A stretch of 64,000 nt of DNA, from the NCBI RefSeq assembly GCF_003716325.1, contig NZ_RDSR01000001.1, positions 62,001 to 126,000 of the forward strand, written 5' to 3'. Numbering within the stretch: the first letter of the stretch is position 1; each line of letters begins with the position of its first letter. Below the pieces are notes generated by a model. That model saw only the letters and a list, made by a program, of their open reading frames with translations, did no database searches and was not told the origin of the DNA. Made by a program: the position numbers and the translations under genes. The stretch comes from Cryobacterium tepidiphilum (GTDB lineage: Bacteria; Actinomycetota; Actinomycetes; Actinomycetales; Microbacteriaceae). Positions 25,133 to 32,655 of the stretch are shown piece after piece.

Positions 25133-26111
25133 TGGTTGGCCGGGGCGGGCCCGACGGCCCTGGCACGCCGGACCGGCCGGAATCGGCCGCACCGGAACCA
25201 CGCCGGCCGGAACCGCGCCAGCCGGGACCACGCCAGCCCGACGCGGCCGAGGCGGAACCGCGCCAGCCGGACGCGACCGAGCCGACCCGGCCGAGGCGGA
25301 ACCGCGCCAGCCGGACGCGACCGAGCCGACCCGGCCGTGGTGGGCGGCAACAGCGGCGAACCCGTTGCCGCCCTCCGCGCCGCCTCGGCCGAGTGCCGCG
25401 ACGGATGGCACTGCTGAGCCGAGCGGCGCACCACGCGTCGAGCCGGCATCCGCTGGCACCCACGGCGCCACAGCCGTCGATGCCACGCCCCGGCCGTCGA
25501 AGGACCGCGGCTCCGTCATGGACGAGCCCGAGCGGGTGCAGACGCCCGCGCGGCTGGCCTGGGCGGCCGGCATCCTGCTCGCGAGCGTGATCCTGTTCAG
25601 CCTGTTCTTCTTCGGGCAGCGCCTCGGCAGCTCCCCGGCCGTCCCGGCGACGCCGACCCCGACCCCGACGCCGGCGCCCACCGCCGCGCAGGCGCCGGGC
25701 GTGCACGTGTGGAACACCCTGTTCGGCGGCGAGTGCCTGCAGCCGTACAACTCCCCGTGGGACCACGACTTCACCGTGGTCGACTGCGCCACGCCCCACG
25801 CCGCGCAGCTGGCGTACCGCGGGACGGTCGACCCCACGGCCGCCTTCCCCGGCGAAAAAGCCCTCGCCGGCCAGATCAACGACCTCTGCACGGCGCCCGG
25901 CATCATCGACCTCGCGGCGGCCCGCGATTATCCGCACCTCGTGATGCAGGGCAGCTACCCGATCACCCAGACGCAGTGGGAGGAGAACCCGTACTACTAC
26001 TGCTTCGTCAGCAGCTCGTCGGGACAGCCTCTCACGGCCGATATCGCGGGCCCCGGCCCGACCGACGAACCCGCGCCATCCGCCGCGCCGACCCCCGCTC
26101 CGGCGGGATAG
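25132..26111 (+). pseudogene. Membrane-anchored protein gene split by a 44-bp tandem duplication
   Basis: A frame starts at 25132, coupled to pyrE by TGATG, and runs through a Pro/Arg/Glu-rich segment. A 44-bp tandem duplication (25247-25334) shifts it out of frame, and it then ends at 25590. Removing one copy gives one 311-residue protein: a disordered proline-rich cytoplasmic part, one transmembrane helix (RLAWAAGILLASVILFSLFF), a Pro/Thr linker and an extracellular domain with FGGECLQPY and DCATPHAAQL, which resemble septum-formation/DUF4190-type domains. As it stands, only the part from an internal ATG at 25518 (197 residues: membrane helix plus outer domain) can be made in frame. Confidence 0.7.
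25247..25334. repeat. 44-bp perfect tandem duplication
   Basis: 25247-25290 and 25291-25334 are identical. The unit length is 2 modulo 3, so gain or loss of a copy switches the reading frame. The unit lies in a longer region of degenerate CCGGAACCGCGCCAG-type repeats. Confidence 0.9.
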
Positions 26112-26139
26112 CGCCCGGGCTTCGCGGGGGCTCCCGGGC

Positions 26140-26145
26140 TAGACT
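26140..26145 (+). promoter_or_regulatory. -10 box TAGACT of a leaderless promoter (small membrane protein)
   Basis: TAGACT is followed by six bases and the GTG at 26152. Confidence 0.5.
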
Positions 26146-26151
26146 GGAATC

Positions 26152-26475
26152 GTGTCCGACGATCCCACGAAGGTCCGAAACCAACCCGCGCTGACGCGCG
26201 GGCCGGGGAACTCGTGGCTCCTCATCGGGGCCGCCATCACGCTGCTCTCGGCCGTCTTCTTCCTGCTCCAGTTGGACTCGCATCCGGTGGGGCTGGCGCT
26301 CACCGGAGCGCTCGTCGTCGTGGCGCTGTACGTGTGCATGCTCATCGTGCGGTTCACGATCCCCGGCGATCGCGTGCGGCTCGGCACGCTCGCCGTGCTG
26401 CTCCTCTTGATAGCCGCGGTCGCCCTGATCGGTCTCGGCGTCATCGCCTGGACCGAGTGGGTCAGCGTCACCTAG
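26152..26475 (+). CDS. Small integral membrane protein
   Basis: A 107-residue hydrophobic protein with three helices (about residues 22-41, 47-66 and 77-99) and a short charged N-terminus with the tail inside. I do not recognise a named family. It follows the membrane-anchored gene but has its own leaderless promoter. Its stop overlaps the convergent HAD gene stop in a shared CTAG. Confidence 0.7.
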   Translation: MSDDPTKVRNQPALTRGPGNSWLLIGAAITLLSAVFFLLQLDSHPVGLALTGALVVVALYVCMLIVRFTIPGDRVRLGTLAVLLLLIAAVALIGLGVIAWTEWVSVT

Positions 26476-27272
26476 AGCGCGTCGGTCTCGATCGGCGTCG
26501 TCGACACGAGCTCGTGCACGCCCGCGAGCACCTCGCCGGGCCGGAACGGGTAGCGGTTGATCTCCGCCTGATCGCTGATCCCGGTCATCACGAGAACCGT
26601 GTGCAGCCCCGCCTCGATGCCGGCCACGATGTCGGTGTCCATGCGGTCGCCGATCATGCCCGTGTTCTCGGAGTGCGCGCCGATCTTGTTCATGGCCGAC
26701 CGGAACATCATCGGGTTCGGCTTCCCGACCACGTACGGCTCCATGTTGGTGGCCTTGGTGATCAGGGCCGCCACGGCGCCGGTGGCCGGCAGCGGACCGT
26801 CGGCACTCGGCCCCGTCGCATCCGGATTCGTCGCGATGAACCGTGCGCCGCCCAGGATCAGGCGGATGGCCTTGGTGATCGCCTCGAACGAGTAGCTGCG
26901 CGTCTCGCCGACGACCACGTAGTCCGGCTTGGTGTCGGTGAGGATGAAACCGGCCTCGTGCAGCGCGGTGGTCAACCCGGCCTCGCCGATGACGAACGCG
27001 CTGCCGCCGGGCCCCTGCGACTTCAGGAAGTCGGCGGTGGCCAGCGCCGACGTCCAGATGCGCTCCTCCGGCACGATGAGTCCCGAGTCCCGGAGCCGGG
27101 CGCTCAGGTCACGCGGCGTGAAGATCGAATTGTTGGTGAGCACGAGGAACGGCGTGTGCGTGTCCGTCCACTGGGCGAGCAGCTCGGCGGCGCCCGGCAG
27201 CGCGTGGTTCTCGTGCACCAGCACGCCGTCCATGTCGGTCAGCCAGCATTCGATCTCATCACGGCGCGCCAT
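26472..27272 (-). CDS. HAD-IIA family phosphatase (NagD-like)
   Basis: A 266-residue haloacid-dehalogenase-type phosphatase. Motif I is WLTDMDGVLV (about residues 10-19) with the nucleophile aspartate, motif II is VLTNNS, the lysine motif is VGKPNPMMF (about 190-198), and the metal-binding motif is MIGDRMDTDI (about 215-224). The C2-type cap between motifs places it in class IIA (NagD, 4-nitrophenylphosphatase, phosphoglycolate phosphatase relatives); the substrate is not defined. GAGGAG precedes the ATG at 27272. The very long upstream extension of the frame is antisense to mntH and the methyltransferase gene and is not coding. Confidence 0.85.
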   Translation of the reverse strand: MARRDEIECWLTDMDGVLVHENHALPGAAELLAQWTDTHTPFLVLTNNSIFTPRDLSARLRDSGLIVPEERIWTSALATADFLKSQGPGGSAFVIGEAGLTTALHEAGFILTDTKPDYVVVGETRSYSFEAITKAIRLILGGARFIATNPDATGPSADGPLPATGAVAALITKATNMEPYVVGKPNPMMFRSAMNKIGAHSENTGMIGDRMDTDIVAGIEAGLHTVLVMTGISDQAEINRYPFRPGEVLAGVHELVSTTPIETDAL

Positions 27273-27334
27273 GGCGAGCTCCTCTCGTCGGCTCAAGCCT
27301 AGCCGGGGCCCTGCGCCGCGATCCGACCCGCCGG

Positions 27335-28564
27335 TTACGGCTCCGTGAACAGCAGCAGCACCAGCAGCAGGTTCAGCGCGACGAGCAGCACCGCGCACAC
27401 CGCGCCGGCCGCCGTCGTGTACCACCGGTTCACGTACCCGGCCATCACCCTCCGCTGGCCGGTGACCCAGACCAGCGGGATGAGCGCGAACGGGATGCCG
27501 AACGACAACGCCACCTGGCTGAGCACCAGCGCCCAGGTCGGATCGATCCCGGCACCCAGGATCACCAGCGCCGGGATGAGGGTCACCAGCCGCCGGGCGA
27601 GGATCGGCACCCGCACGTGCAGCAGCCCGTGCATGATCTCCGCCCCCGCGTAGGCGCCCACCGACGTCGAGGCCAGCCCGGACGCCAGCAGCCCCACCGC
27701 GAATACGGTCGCGATCCCGCCGCCGAGCGCCTGTTCCAGCGCCCGGTACGCGCCCTCGAGGCTGTCGGTTCCCGGCGTGCCATGCAGAGCGGATGCCGCG
27801 AGCAGCAGGATCGCCAGGTTCACCGCCCCGGCGATCACCATCGCGATCGCCACGTCCCACCGCGTGGCCCAGAGCAGCCGCGGCACGCCCGTGCGGCCCG
27901 GCAGCTGCGGGAACCGGTCCCGCGCGAGCGCCGAGTGCGCATAGATGGCGTGCGGCATGATCGTGGCCCCGAGGATCGAGGCGGCCAGCAGCACCGACCC
28001 GGTGCCCTCGAAACGGGGGAGGAGGCCGGCGGCCGTCGCCGCGGCATCCGGTGGTGCAAAGAAGATGCCCGCGGTGAAGCCCACCGCGATGATGAGCAGC
28101 AGGGACACGATCACTCGCTCGAAGGTGCGGGGGCCGCGCCGGCTCTGCACGACGAGCACGGCCATCGAGACGACACCGGTGATGAGCCCGCCGAGAAACA
28201 GCGGCAGCCCGAACAGCAGGTTCAGGGCGACGGCGCCGCCGATGACCTCGGCGAGGTCGGTGGCCATCGCCACCAGCTCCGCCTGCAGCCAGTACAGGCG
28301 TCGCACGAGCGGGCGACGGATGCGACGCCCCAGCACCTCGGGCAGGCTCGCGCCGGTGACGATGCCGAGCTTCGCCGACAGGTACTGCACCAGCATCGCC
28401 ATGACGTTCCCCCCGACGACGACCCAGACGAGGAGGTAGCCGTACCGGGCGCCGGCGGTCATGTTGCTGGCCACGTTGCCCGGGTCGAGGTAGGCGACAC
28501 CGGCGACGAGGGCGGGGCCGAGCAGCCAGATGAGTCGTGTCGGTGCGACGGCCGGTTGACCCAT
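27335..28564 (-). CDS. mntH: Nramp-family divalent metal (Mn/Fe) transporter
   Basis: A 409-residue membrane protein with 11 hydrophobic helices. The metal-binding DPGN of helix 1 is present (AYLDPGNVASN, about residues 24-34), and the helix 6 motif is MPHAIYAHSAL (about 205-215) with the MPH residues. These predict proton-coupled manganese or iron uptake. The ATG at 28564 has a TAGGAT -10 box six bases upstream. No DtxR/MntR operator is obvious in the 58-base divergent gap to the methyltransferase gene. Confidence 0.88.
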   Translation of the reverse strand: MGQPAVAPTRLIWLLGPALVAGVAYLDPGNVASNMTAGARYGYLLVWVVVGGNVMAMLVQYLSAKLGIVTGASLPEVLGRRIRRPLVRRLYWLQAELVAMATDLAEVIGGAVALNLLFGLPLFLGGLITGVVSMAVLVVQSRRGPRTFERVIVSLLLIIAVGFTAGIFFAPPDAAATAAGLLPRFEGTGSVLLAASILGATIMPHAIYAHSALARDRFPQLPGRTGVPRLLWATRWDVAIAMVIAGAVNLAILLLAASALHGTPGTDSLEGAYRALEQALGGGIATVFAVGLLASGLASTSVGAYAGAEIMHGLLHVRVPILARRLVTLIPALVILGAGIDPTWALVLSQVALSFGIPFALIPLVWVTGQRRVMAGYVNRWYTTAAGAVCAVLLVALNLLLVLLLFTEP

Positions 28565-28570
28565 GCTCGA

Positions 28571-28576
28571 ATCCTA
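28571..28576 (-). promoter_or_regulatory. -10 box TAGGAT of a leaderless promoter (mntH)
   Basis: On the minus strand TAGGAT precedes the ATG at 28564 by six bases. Confidence 0.5.
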
Positions 28577-28610
28577 GCCGGGCCGGTTCGAGGGCAGCGG
28601 ATGCCGCGGG

Positions 28611-28616
28611 TACGGT
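28611..28616 (+). promoter_or_regulatory. -10 box TACGGT of a leaderless promoter (SpoU methyltransferase)
   Basis: TACGGT precedes the GTG at 28623 by six bases. Confidence 0.5.
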
Positions 28617-28622
28617 TGACAC

Positions 28623-29282
28623 GTGCCAGACGAGCAGAGCCCCGAGGAGAAGAGCCGGCAGGAGCAGAGCCCGACACCCGAGCTGTCGACGCACGGCGTC
28701 GGACCCTGGCCGGGCGAGAGGCCCACCGAGGACGTCTACGACCCCGAGCTGCTGGAGCGCGGCGACACCCGCAACGTCATTGACCGGTACCGCTACTGGC
28801 GCATGGAGGCGATCGTCGCCGACCTCGACGAGCACCGGCATCCGTTTCATGTGGCCATCGAGAACTGGCAGCACGACATGAACATCGGCTCCATCGTGCG
28901 CAGCGCCAACGCCTTCGCCGCCGACACGGTGCACATCGTGGGGCGCAAGCGCTGGAACAAGCGCGGCGCGATGGTCACCGACCGCTACCAGCACGTGCAG
29001 CACCACGCCGACGTGGCGGCGTTCGTCGCCTGGGCGCGCTCGGCCGAGCTGCCCGTCATCGCCATCGACAACGTGCCCGGCAGCGTGCTCATCGAGACCT
29101 ACCCGCTGCCGGAGCGCTGCGTGCTGCTGTTCGGCCAGGAGGGCCCCGGGCTCTCCGACGAGGCGGTCGCGGCAGCGGATGCGGTGCTCGAGATCAGCCA
29201 GTTCGGTTCGACCCGGTCGATCAACGCGTCGGCCGCGGCGGCGGTGGCGATGCACAGCTGGATTCTCCAGCACCGCTTCTGA
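28623..29282 (+). CDS. SpoU/TrmH-family RNA 2'-O-methyltransferase
   Basis: A 219-residue SPOUT methyltransferase. NIGSIVRSANAFAADTVHIVG (about residues 86-106) is motif 1 with the catalytic arginine, LLFGQEGPGLSD (about 164-175) is motif 2, and SINASAAAAVAMHSW (about 198-212) is motif 3; together they form the knotted SAM site. The first 50 residues are a hydrophilic, probably disordered extension. It acts on tRNA or rRNA ribose; the target position is not readable from the sequence. Confidence 0.88.
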   Translation: MPDEQSPEEKSRQEQSPTPELSTHGVGPWPGERPTEDVYDPELLERGDTRNVIDRYRYWRMEAIVADLDEHRHPFHVAIENWQHDMNIGSIVRSANAFAADTVHIVGRKRWNKRGAMVTDRYQHVQHHADVAAFVAWARSAELPVIAIDNVPGSVLIETYPLPERCVLLFGQEGPGLSDEAVAAADAVLEISQFGSTRSINASAAAAVAMHSWILQHRF

Positions 29283-29292
29283 GCAAACCGGC

Positions 29293-29298
29293 TAACGT
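29293..29298 (+). promoter_or_regulatory. -10 box TAACGT of a leaderless promoter
   Basis: TAACGT lies 11 bases after the methyltransferase stop and six bases before the ATG at 29305, giving the NTF2-like gene its own leaderless start. Confidence 0.45.
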
Positions 29299-29304
29299 GA
29301 GGGC

Positions 29305-29673
29305 ATGACTGAGATCACCGACGATCTGCCCGCCCGCCTCCTGCACGAAGAGCACAGCGGATGGCAGGCCATCCTCGAGGGCCGCGGCGGTGAGTACTAC
29401 CAGCGCACCATGACGCGCGACGCCCTCGTGATCGTGGAGGGCGCGGTGCTCAGCCGCGAGAAGATCGCCGACTCCTTCGCCGGCGTGGCGCCCTGGGACA
29501 GCTACGAGATCCGCCAGCCCGCGGTCATCCGCCTGGGCGAGCGCGCCGGCATCCTCGTCTACCGCGCCGTGGCTGTTCGCGGCGACGAGACCGTCACGCT
29601 CCTCATGTCCACCACGTACCTGTTCGAGAACGGCGGCTGGTGCATTGCCGCGCACCAGCAGACGGCGGCCTGA
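29305..29673 (+). CDS. NTF2-like (DUF4440-type) protein
   Basis: A 122-residue protein with the cone-shaped NTF2-like pattern: an N-terminal helix with LHEEHSGWQAILEG, a strand MTRDALVIVEGAVLSREKI, and C-terminal strands VTLLMSTTYLFENGGWCIAAHQQT. The ending GGW(C/R)IAAHQQT is typical of small DUF4440/SnoaL-like proteins, which act as small-molecule binders or isomerases. No specific role can be assigned. It converges with apbE. Confidence 0.75.
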   Translation: MTEITDDLPARLLHEEHSGWQAILEGRGGEYYQRTMTRDALVIVEGAVLSREKIADSFAGVAPWDSYEIRQPAVIRLGERAGILVYRAVAVRGDETVTLLMSTTYLFENGGWCIAAHQQTAA

Positions 29674-29689
29674 GCCACCTGCCTACGGG

Positions 29690-30472
29690 TCAGACTCGCG
29701 ACGCCGCCACGCCGGGAAAGCCGTCGGCCGCGATGTGAAGCTCCTCGCCGTCTTCGAACGAGATGGCGACGACGAGATCCCATTCGGCGGCAGCGGTCTC
29801 CGCGAGGGAGCGGCCGCCGGCGATGATCGCGGTGGCGAGGACGTCGGCGGTGACGATGTCGGCGGCGACGACGGAGCATTGGCGGATGGGCACGCCGTCG
29901 GGAAGCCGCCAGATGTGCGCACCGCGCTCGGCGCTGCCGGAGGTGGCGACGGCGCGCTTCTTGCTGTCGAGGGCGATGGTCCGCCACAGCCGAGTTCGAT
30001 CCCACGGGTCGACGAGGCCGATCGACCACGGCGTGCCATCGGCGCTGCCGGAGGTGAGCACGTCGCCGCCGACGTTCAGGCACCAGTTGGCGCAGCCGAG
30101 GGCGGCAAGAGCCGTGCCGGCCTCGTCGATGGCCATCGCCTTGACGATGCCGGCGAGGTCGACCGTGCCGTCGTGCCGATGCGGGTCGAAGGCGCCGCCG
30201 GTGCGGTTTCGCCAGTCGACGGCCTGGGCATAGGTGTCGCGATGCTGGCTGCTGCTGTCCAGTAACCGAAGGCGCCCCTCCGCGATCGCCGTGGCAGGGG
30301 ACGAGGGCCGATACAGGCTGAACTCGTCTTCCCAGCGCTCGAAGATGCCCCGCAGGCGACGGTGCGCCTCCGCGAACGTGGCCGGGTCCGTCCCGTCGAC
30401 CCGGAGCGAGGCAACCGTGCCCATCGTGGCACTTGTTGCGCGATGCCGCCCGTTCGGCATCGGGTGGGTCAT
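29690..30472 (-). CDS. apbE: FAD:protein FMN transferase
   Basis: A 260-residue ApbE-type flavin transferase that attaches FMN covalently to a threonine of partner proteins. It shows TMGTVASLRV at the N-terminus, DLAGIVKAMAIDEA (about residues 105-118), CLNVGGDVLTSG (about 130-141), and VVAADIVTADVLATA (about 202-216) with the magnesium-binding aspartate. No signal peptide is present, as in many actinobacterial forms. It overlaps the upstream FMN-binding-domain gene by four bases; that protein carries the expected target motif. Confidence 0.9.
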   Translation of the reverse strand: MTHPMPNGRHRATSATMGTVASLRVDGTDPATFAEAHRRLRGIFERWEDEFSLYRPSSPATAIAEGRLRLLDSSSQHRDTYAQAVDWRNRTGGAFDPHRHDGTVDLAGIVKAMAIDEAGTALAALGCANWCLNVGGDVLTSGSADGTPWSIGLVDPWDRTRLWRTIALDSKKRAVATSGSAERGAHIWRLPDGVPIRQCSVVAADIVTADVLATAIIAGGRSLAETAAAEWDLVVAISFEDGEELHIAADGFPGVAASRV

Positions 30473-30960
30473 TGTGCCTGGTCGAGGGCGGCCTGAAGCG
30501 ATTGCCGGTAACCCTCGCTGGTGTACGTCGCCCCGCTGATGGCATCGACGGACGCGGACTGGGCGGCCAGCGCCTCCTGCTGCAGAAGCGGCGCGGCGTG
30601 CTGGCTGATCATCACCGAGCGCCGGTCCCGGTCGGTGAGCCGAAGGGGTGTCACGGCGGCGATGTCACCGCCCGAGACCTGCACCCGCACCTGCACGTTC
30701 CCGAACCTGGTGGAGATGGTGGAGCCGGTGTAGGTGCCGTCGCGGTAGGCGCCCGAGGCGGACTGCGCGGTGTCTGCCGGGCTCGATCCGGCCGAACGCG
30801 TGGCCGATGAACCGGTGGCCGATGAGCCGTCCGCTCCGGTGTGGCCGGCGGGGCTGGAGAGCGCCTGGTGCGACGGCGGCGTCACTTCGCCCGCCTCCCA
30901 GCCGACGACGATGACGGCAGCACCAGCCAGGATTCCTCCGATGACGACGCGCCTTCTCAC
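30469..30960 (-). CDS. Membrane-anchored FMN-binding domain protein, ApbE target
   Basis: A 163-residue protein with an N-terminal membrane helix (residues 5-22), a Ser/Thr/Ala-rich linker (about 35-70) and an FMN-binding domain (about 72-163). SGATYT at 142-147 is the flavinylation motif; by family rules Thr145 should carry FMN. The GTG start overlaps the ferric-reductase-like gene stop (GTGA), and its end overlaps apbE, so modifier and target are coupled. It probably shuttles electrons outside the membrane. Confidence 0.88.
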   Translation of the reverse strand: MRRRVVIGGILAGAAVIVVGWEAGEVTPPSHQALSSPAGHTGADGSSATGSSATRSAGSSPADTAQSASGAYRDGTYTGSTISTRFGNVQVRVQVSGGDIAAVTPLRLTDRDRRSVMISQHAAPLLQQEALAAQSASVDAISGATYTSEGYRQSLQAALDQAQ

Positions 30961-32369
30961 CAGTCGAACCTTTCCCTGTGCAACTGCTCCGGGTGCAAGC
31001 CGGCCCGGCGGGCATCCGCTTCGACGCAGTCGGCCCAGCCGGCCGGCCCGCACACGTAGAGGTCGCTCGCGGCGAGGTCGGGCCAGATCGTCGCCGCCGA
31101 CACGCCGCGCGCCTCGTCCGTGGCGGAGAGCCACGCCGCGGAGCCGGCACCGCGTCGGCCGACGCTTGTGTAGCAGGCGGCGCCGGTGTCCCGTGCCCAG
31201 GCGAGGATCTCGTCCCAGAGGTACGTCTCCCGCTCCGACCGGGCCCGCAGGAGGATCGTCACCGCGCCGGGTGCCGCGTCGAGGTTCTCGAGGAACGCCC
31301 GGATCGGAGTCACCCCGATGCCGGAAGCGGCGACGGCGATGCGGGATCGCGATCGCGCCTGGTCGCTGAAGATGCCGTACGGACCGGCGAACGAGACGCG
31401 CGTCCCCCGCCGAAGGGAGGCGAGTCGGCGGGATCCGTGGCCGAGGGCGCGCACGGTCACCCGGGCGTGGGTTGGCGTCGGCGCCGCTGAGAGGGAGAGC
31501 GGATGTCCGTGCCACCACGTCGACCCCGACCAGAATCGCCAGATGAAGAACTGGCCACCGCGCGCCTGGAGCTCGTTCAGGTTGCGGCCGCGAAGCCACA
31601 GCGAGACGACGCCGGGCGCGACCTGCTGAACGCGCTCCACCACCACCCGGTGCCGGATGCTTCGCACCAGGGGCACCGCGAATCGGAACCAGACGATCGC
31701 CCCGAAGCCGCCCACGTACAGCGCGAGCCAGTAGACCCGCTGCCACGATCCCTGGGCGAGCATCCCGCCCATCGACAACTGGTGCGGCAGGGCGATCCAG
31801 ACGGCCACGTAACTGCCGAGGTGGATCAGGTACCAGGCCTCGTACGGCAGCAACGCCCGCACAGCCACGATGCTGGTGATCACGACCGCCGCGATTCCCA
31901 GGAGGCCGAGCGTGGCCAGCAGCACGTCGGAGACGGTGAGCAGCGAGATCGTCTCGGCGAGCCAGGAGGATCCATCTGTCGCGGCGTAGCCAACGACGAG
32001 GAGGCCCGCGTGAGCCAACAGCAGGTACAGGGCCGGCTTCCCGAGCGAGCCGTGGACCGTCATGGCCGCGTCGTGACCGATGGTGCGTTCGATGACAGGG
32101 ATTCGCGCGGCGAGCACGATCATCACGAGGATGAGGTCGGTCCCGATCATTCCTGCGGCGATTCCGGCCGCCGTGATCACGTCGCCCGGGCTTGCCAAGC
32201 GGACCGGCGCAGCGGCCAGCCAGAGCGCGATGGCCATGCCGGCGGAAACCCAGGCGGCCACGCCCAAGAGGTCCGCGCGGGCGAGGCGCCGACGGTGACC
32301 GATCTGAAGGCGCCACTCGGAGACCGGACGCCGCGCCGGCACGGGCCGCTGCAGGGTGCTCGTCTCCAT
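30957..32369 (-). CDS. Ferric-reductase-like transmembrane flavoprotein
   Basis: A 470-residue electron-transfer protein. The N-terminal half has about six helices with the histidines of a haem-binding ferric-reductase-type core (IERTIGHDAAMTVHGSLG, LAHAGLLV, LIHLGSYV). The C-terminal half is a ferredoxin-NADP reductase-like unit with HGHPLSLSAAPT as the FAD site, an ASGIGVTPIRAFL NAD(P) loop and the end motif VCGPAGW followed by FDW. The start at 32369 has GGAGGGAG upstream; a further ATG at 32408 lacks such a site. It heads the operon with the FMN-binding protein and apbE. Confidence 0.85.
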   Translation of the reverse strand: METSTLQRPVPARRPVSEWRLQIGHRRRLARADLLGVAAWVSAGMAIALWLAAAPVRLASPGDVITAAGIAAGMIGTDLILVMIVLAARIPVIERTIGHDAAMTVHGSLGKPALYLLLAHAGLLVVGYAATDGSSWLAETISLLTVSDVLLATLGLLGIAAVVITSIVAVRALLPYEAWYLIHLGSYVAVWIALPHQLSMGGMLAQGSWQRVYWLALYVGGFGAIVWFRFAVPLVRSIRHRVVVERVQQVAPGVVSLWLRGRNLNELQARGGQFFIWRFWSGSTWWHGHPLSLSAAPTPTHARVTVRALGHGSRRLASLRRGTRVSFAGPYGIFSDQARSRSRIAVAASGIGVTPIRAFLENLDAAPGAVTILLRARSERETYLWDEILAWARDTGAACYTSVGRRGAGSAAWLSATDEARGVSAATIWPDLAASDLYVCGPAGWADCVEADARRAGLHPEQLHRERFDW

Positions 32370-32655
32370 TCTCCCTCCCGGTCCCGCCTCCGCGAGGCTT
32401 CGGCCCATTACAGCCCTCGCGGCTTGGGAGTTCCTATGACAAAGCCGTGAACTGACCAACGGCTGGGCCGCCCTTCGGGCCAGGCGCGCACCCTTGTCGG
32501 TCCCCAAGGCGGGGCGTAGCGTGAAAGTTCGGCGCGTGAACCGAGGTCGCGGCATTCTCCATCGAACGTGGGCACTGTGCCGGCGTCTGGAGCATCCGTT
32601 GTGGTGACCGAAGCCCGGGAATAGCGTGACTGGCAAACGGGAAGGGATGGACACG
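32370..32655. other. Divergent intergenic region, ferric-reductase operon / baeRF gene
   Basis: About 285 bases without a convincing gene. It contains a GCCC-TTC-GGGC hairpin around 32470 and several C-rich tracts. No clear -10 box at leaderless spacing was found for either neighbour; both have ribosome binding sites instead. Confidence 0.5.

Noticed and set aside
25132-25590. Programmed ribosomal frameshifting to join the two frames of the membrane-anchored gene
   Set aside because: No slippery heptamer or fixed structure is seen at the junction; the perfect 44-bp duplication explains the shift.
27273-29273. Upstream extension of the HAD phosphatase frame to over 900 codons
   Set aside because: It runs antisense through mntH and the SpoU methyltransferase gene; the ribosome binding site and HAD motif I place the start at 27272.
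32440-32560. Possible DosR/DevR-type box upstream of the baeRF gene
   Set aside because: The GC-rich hairpin near 32470 does not match the GGGAC...GTCCC consensus closely enough to claim a site.
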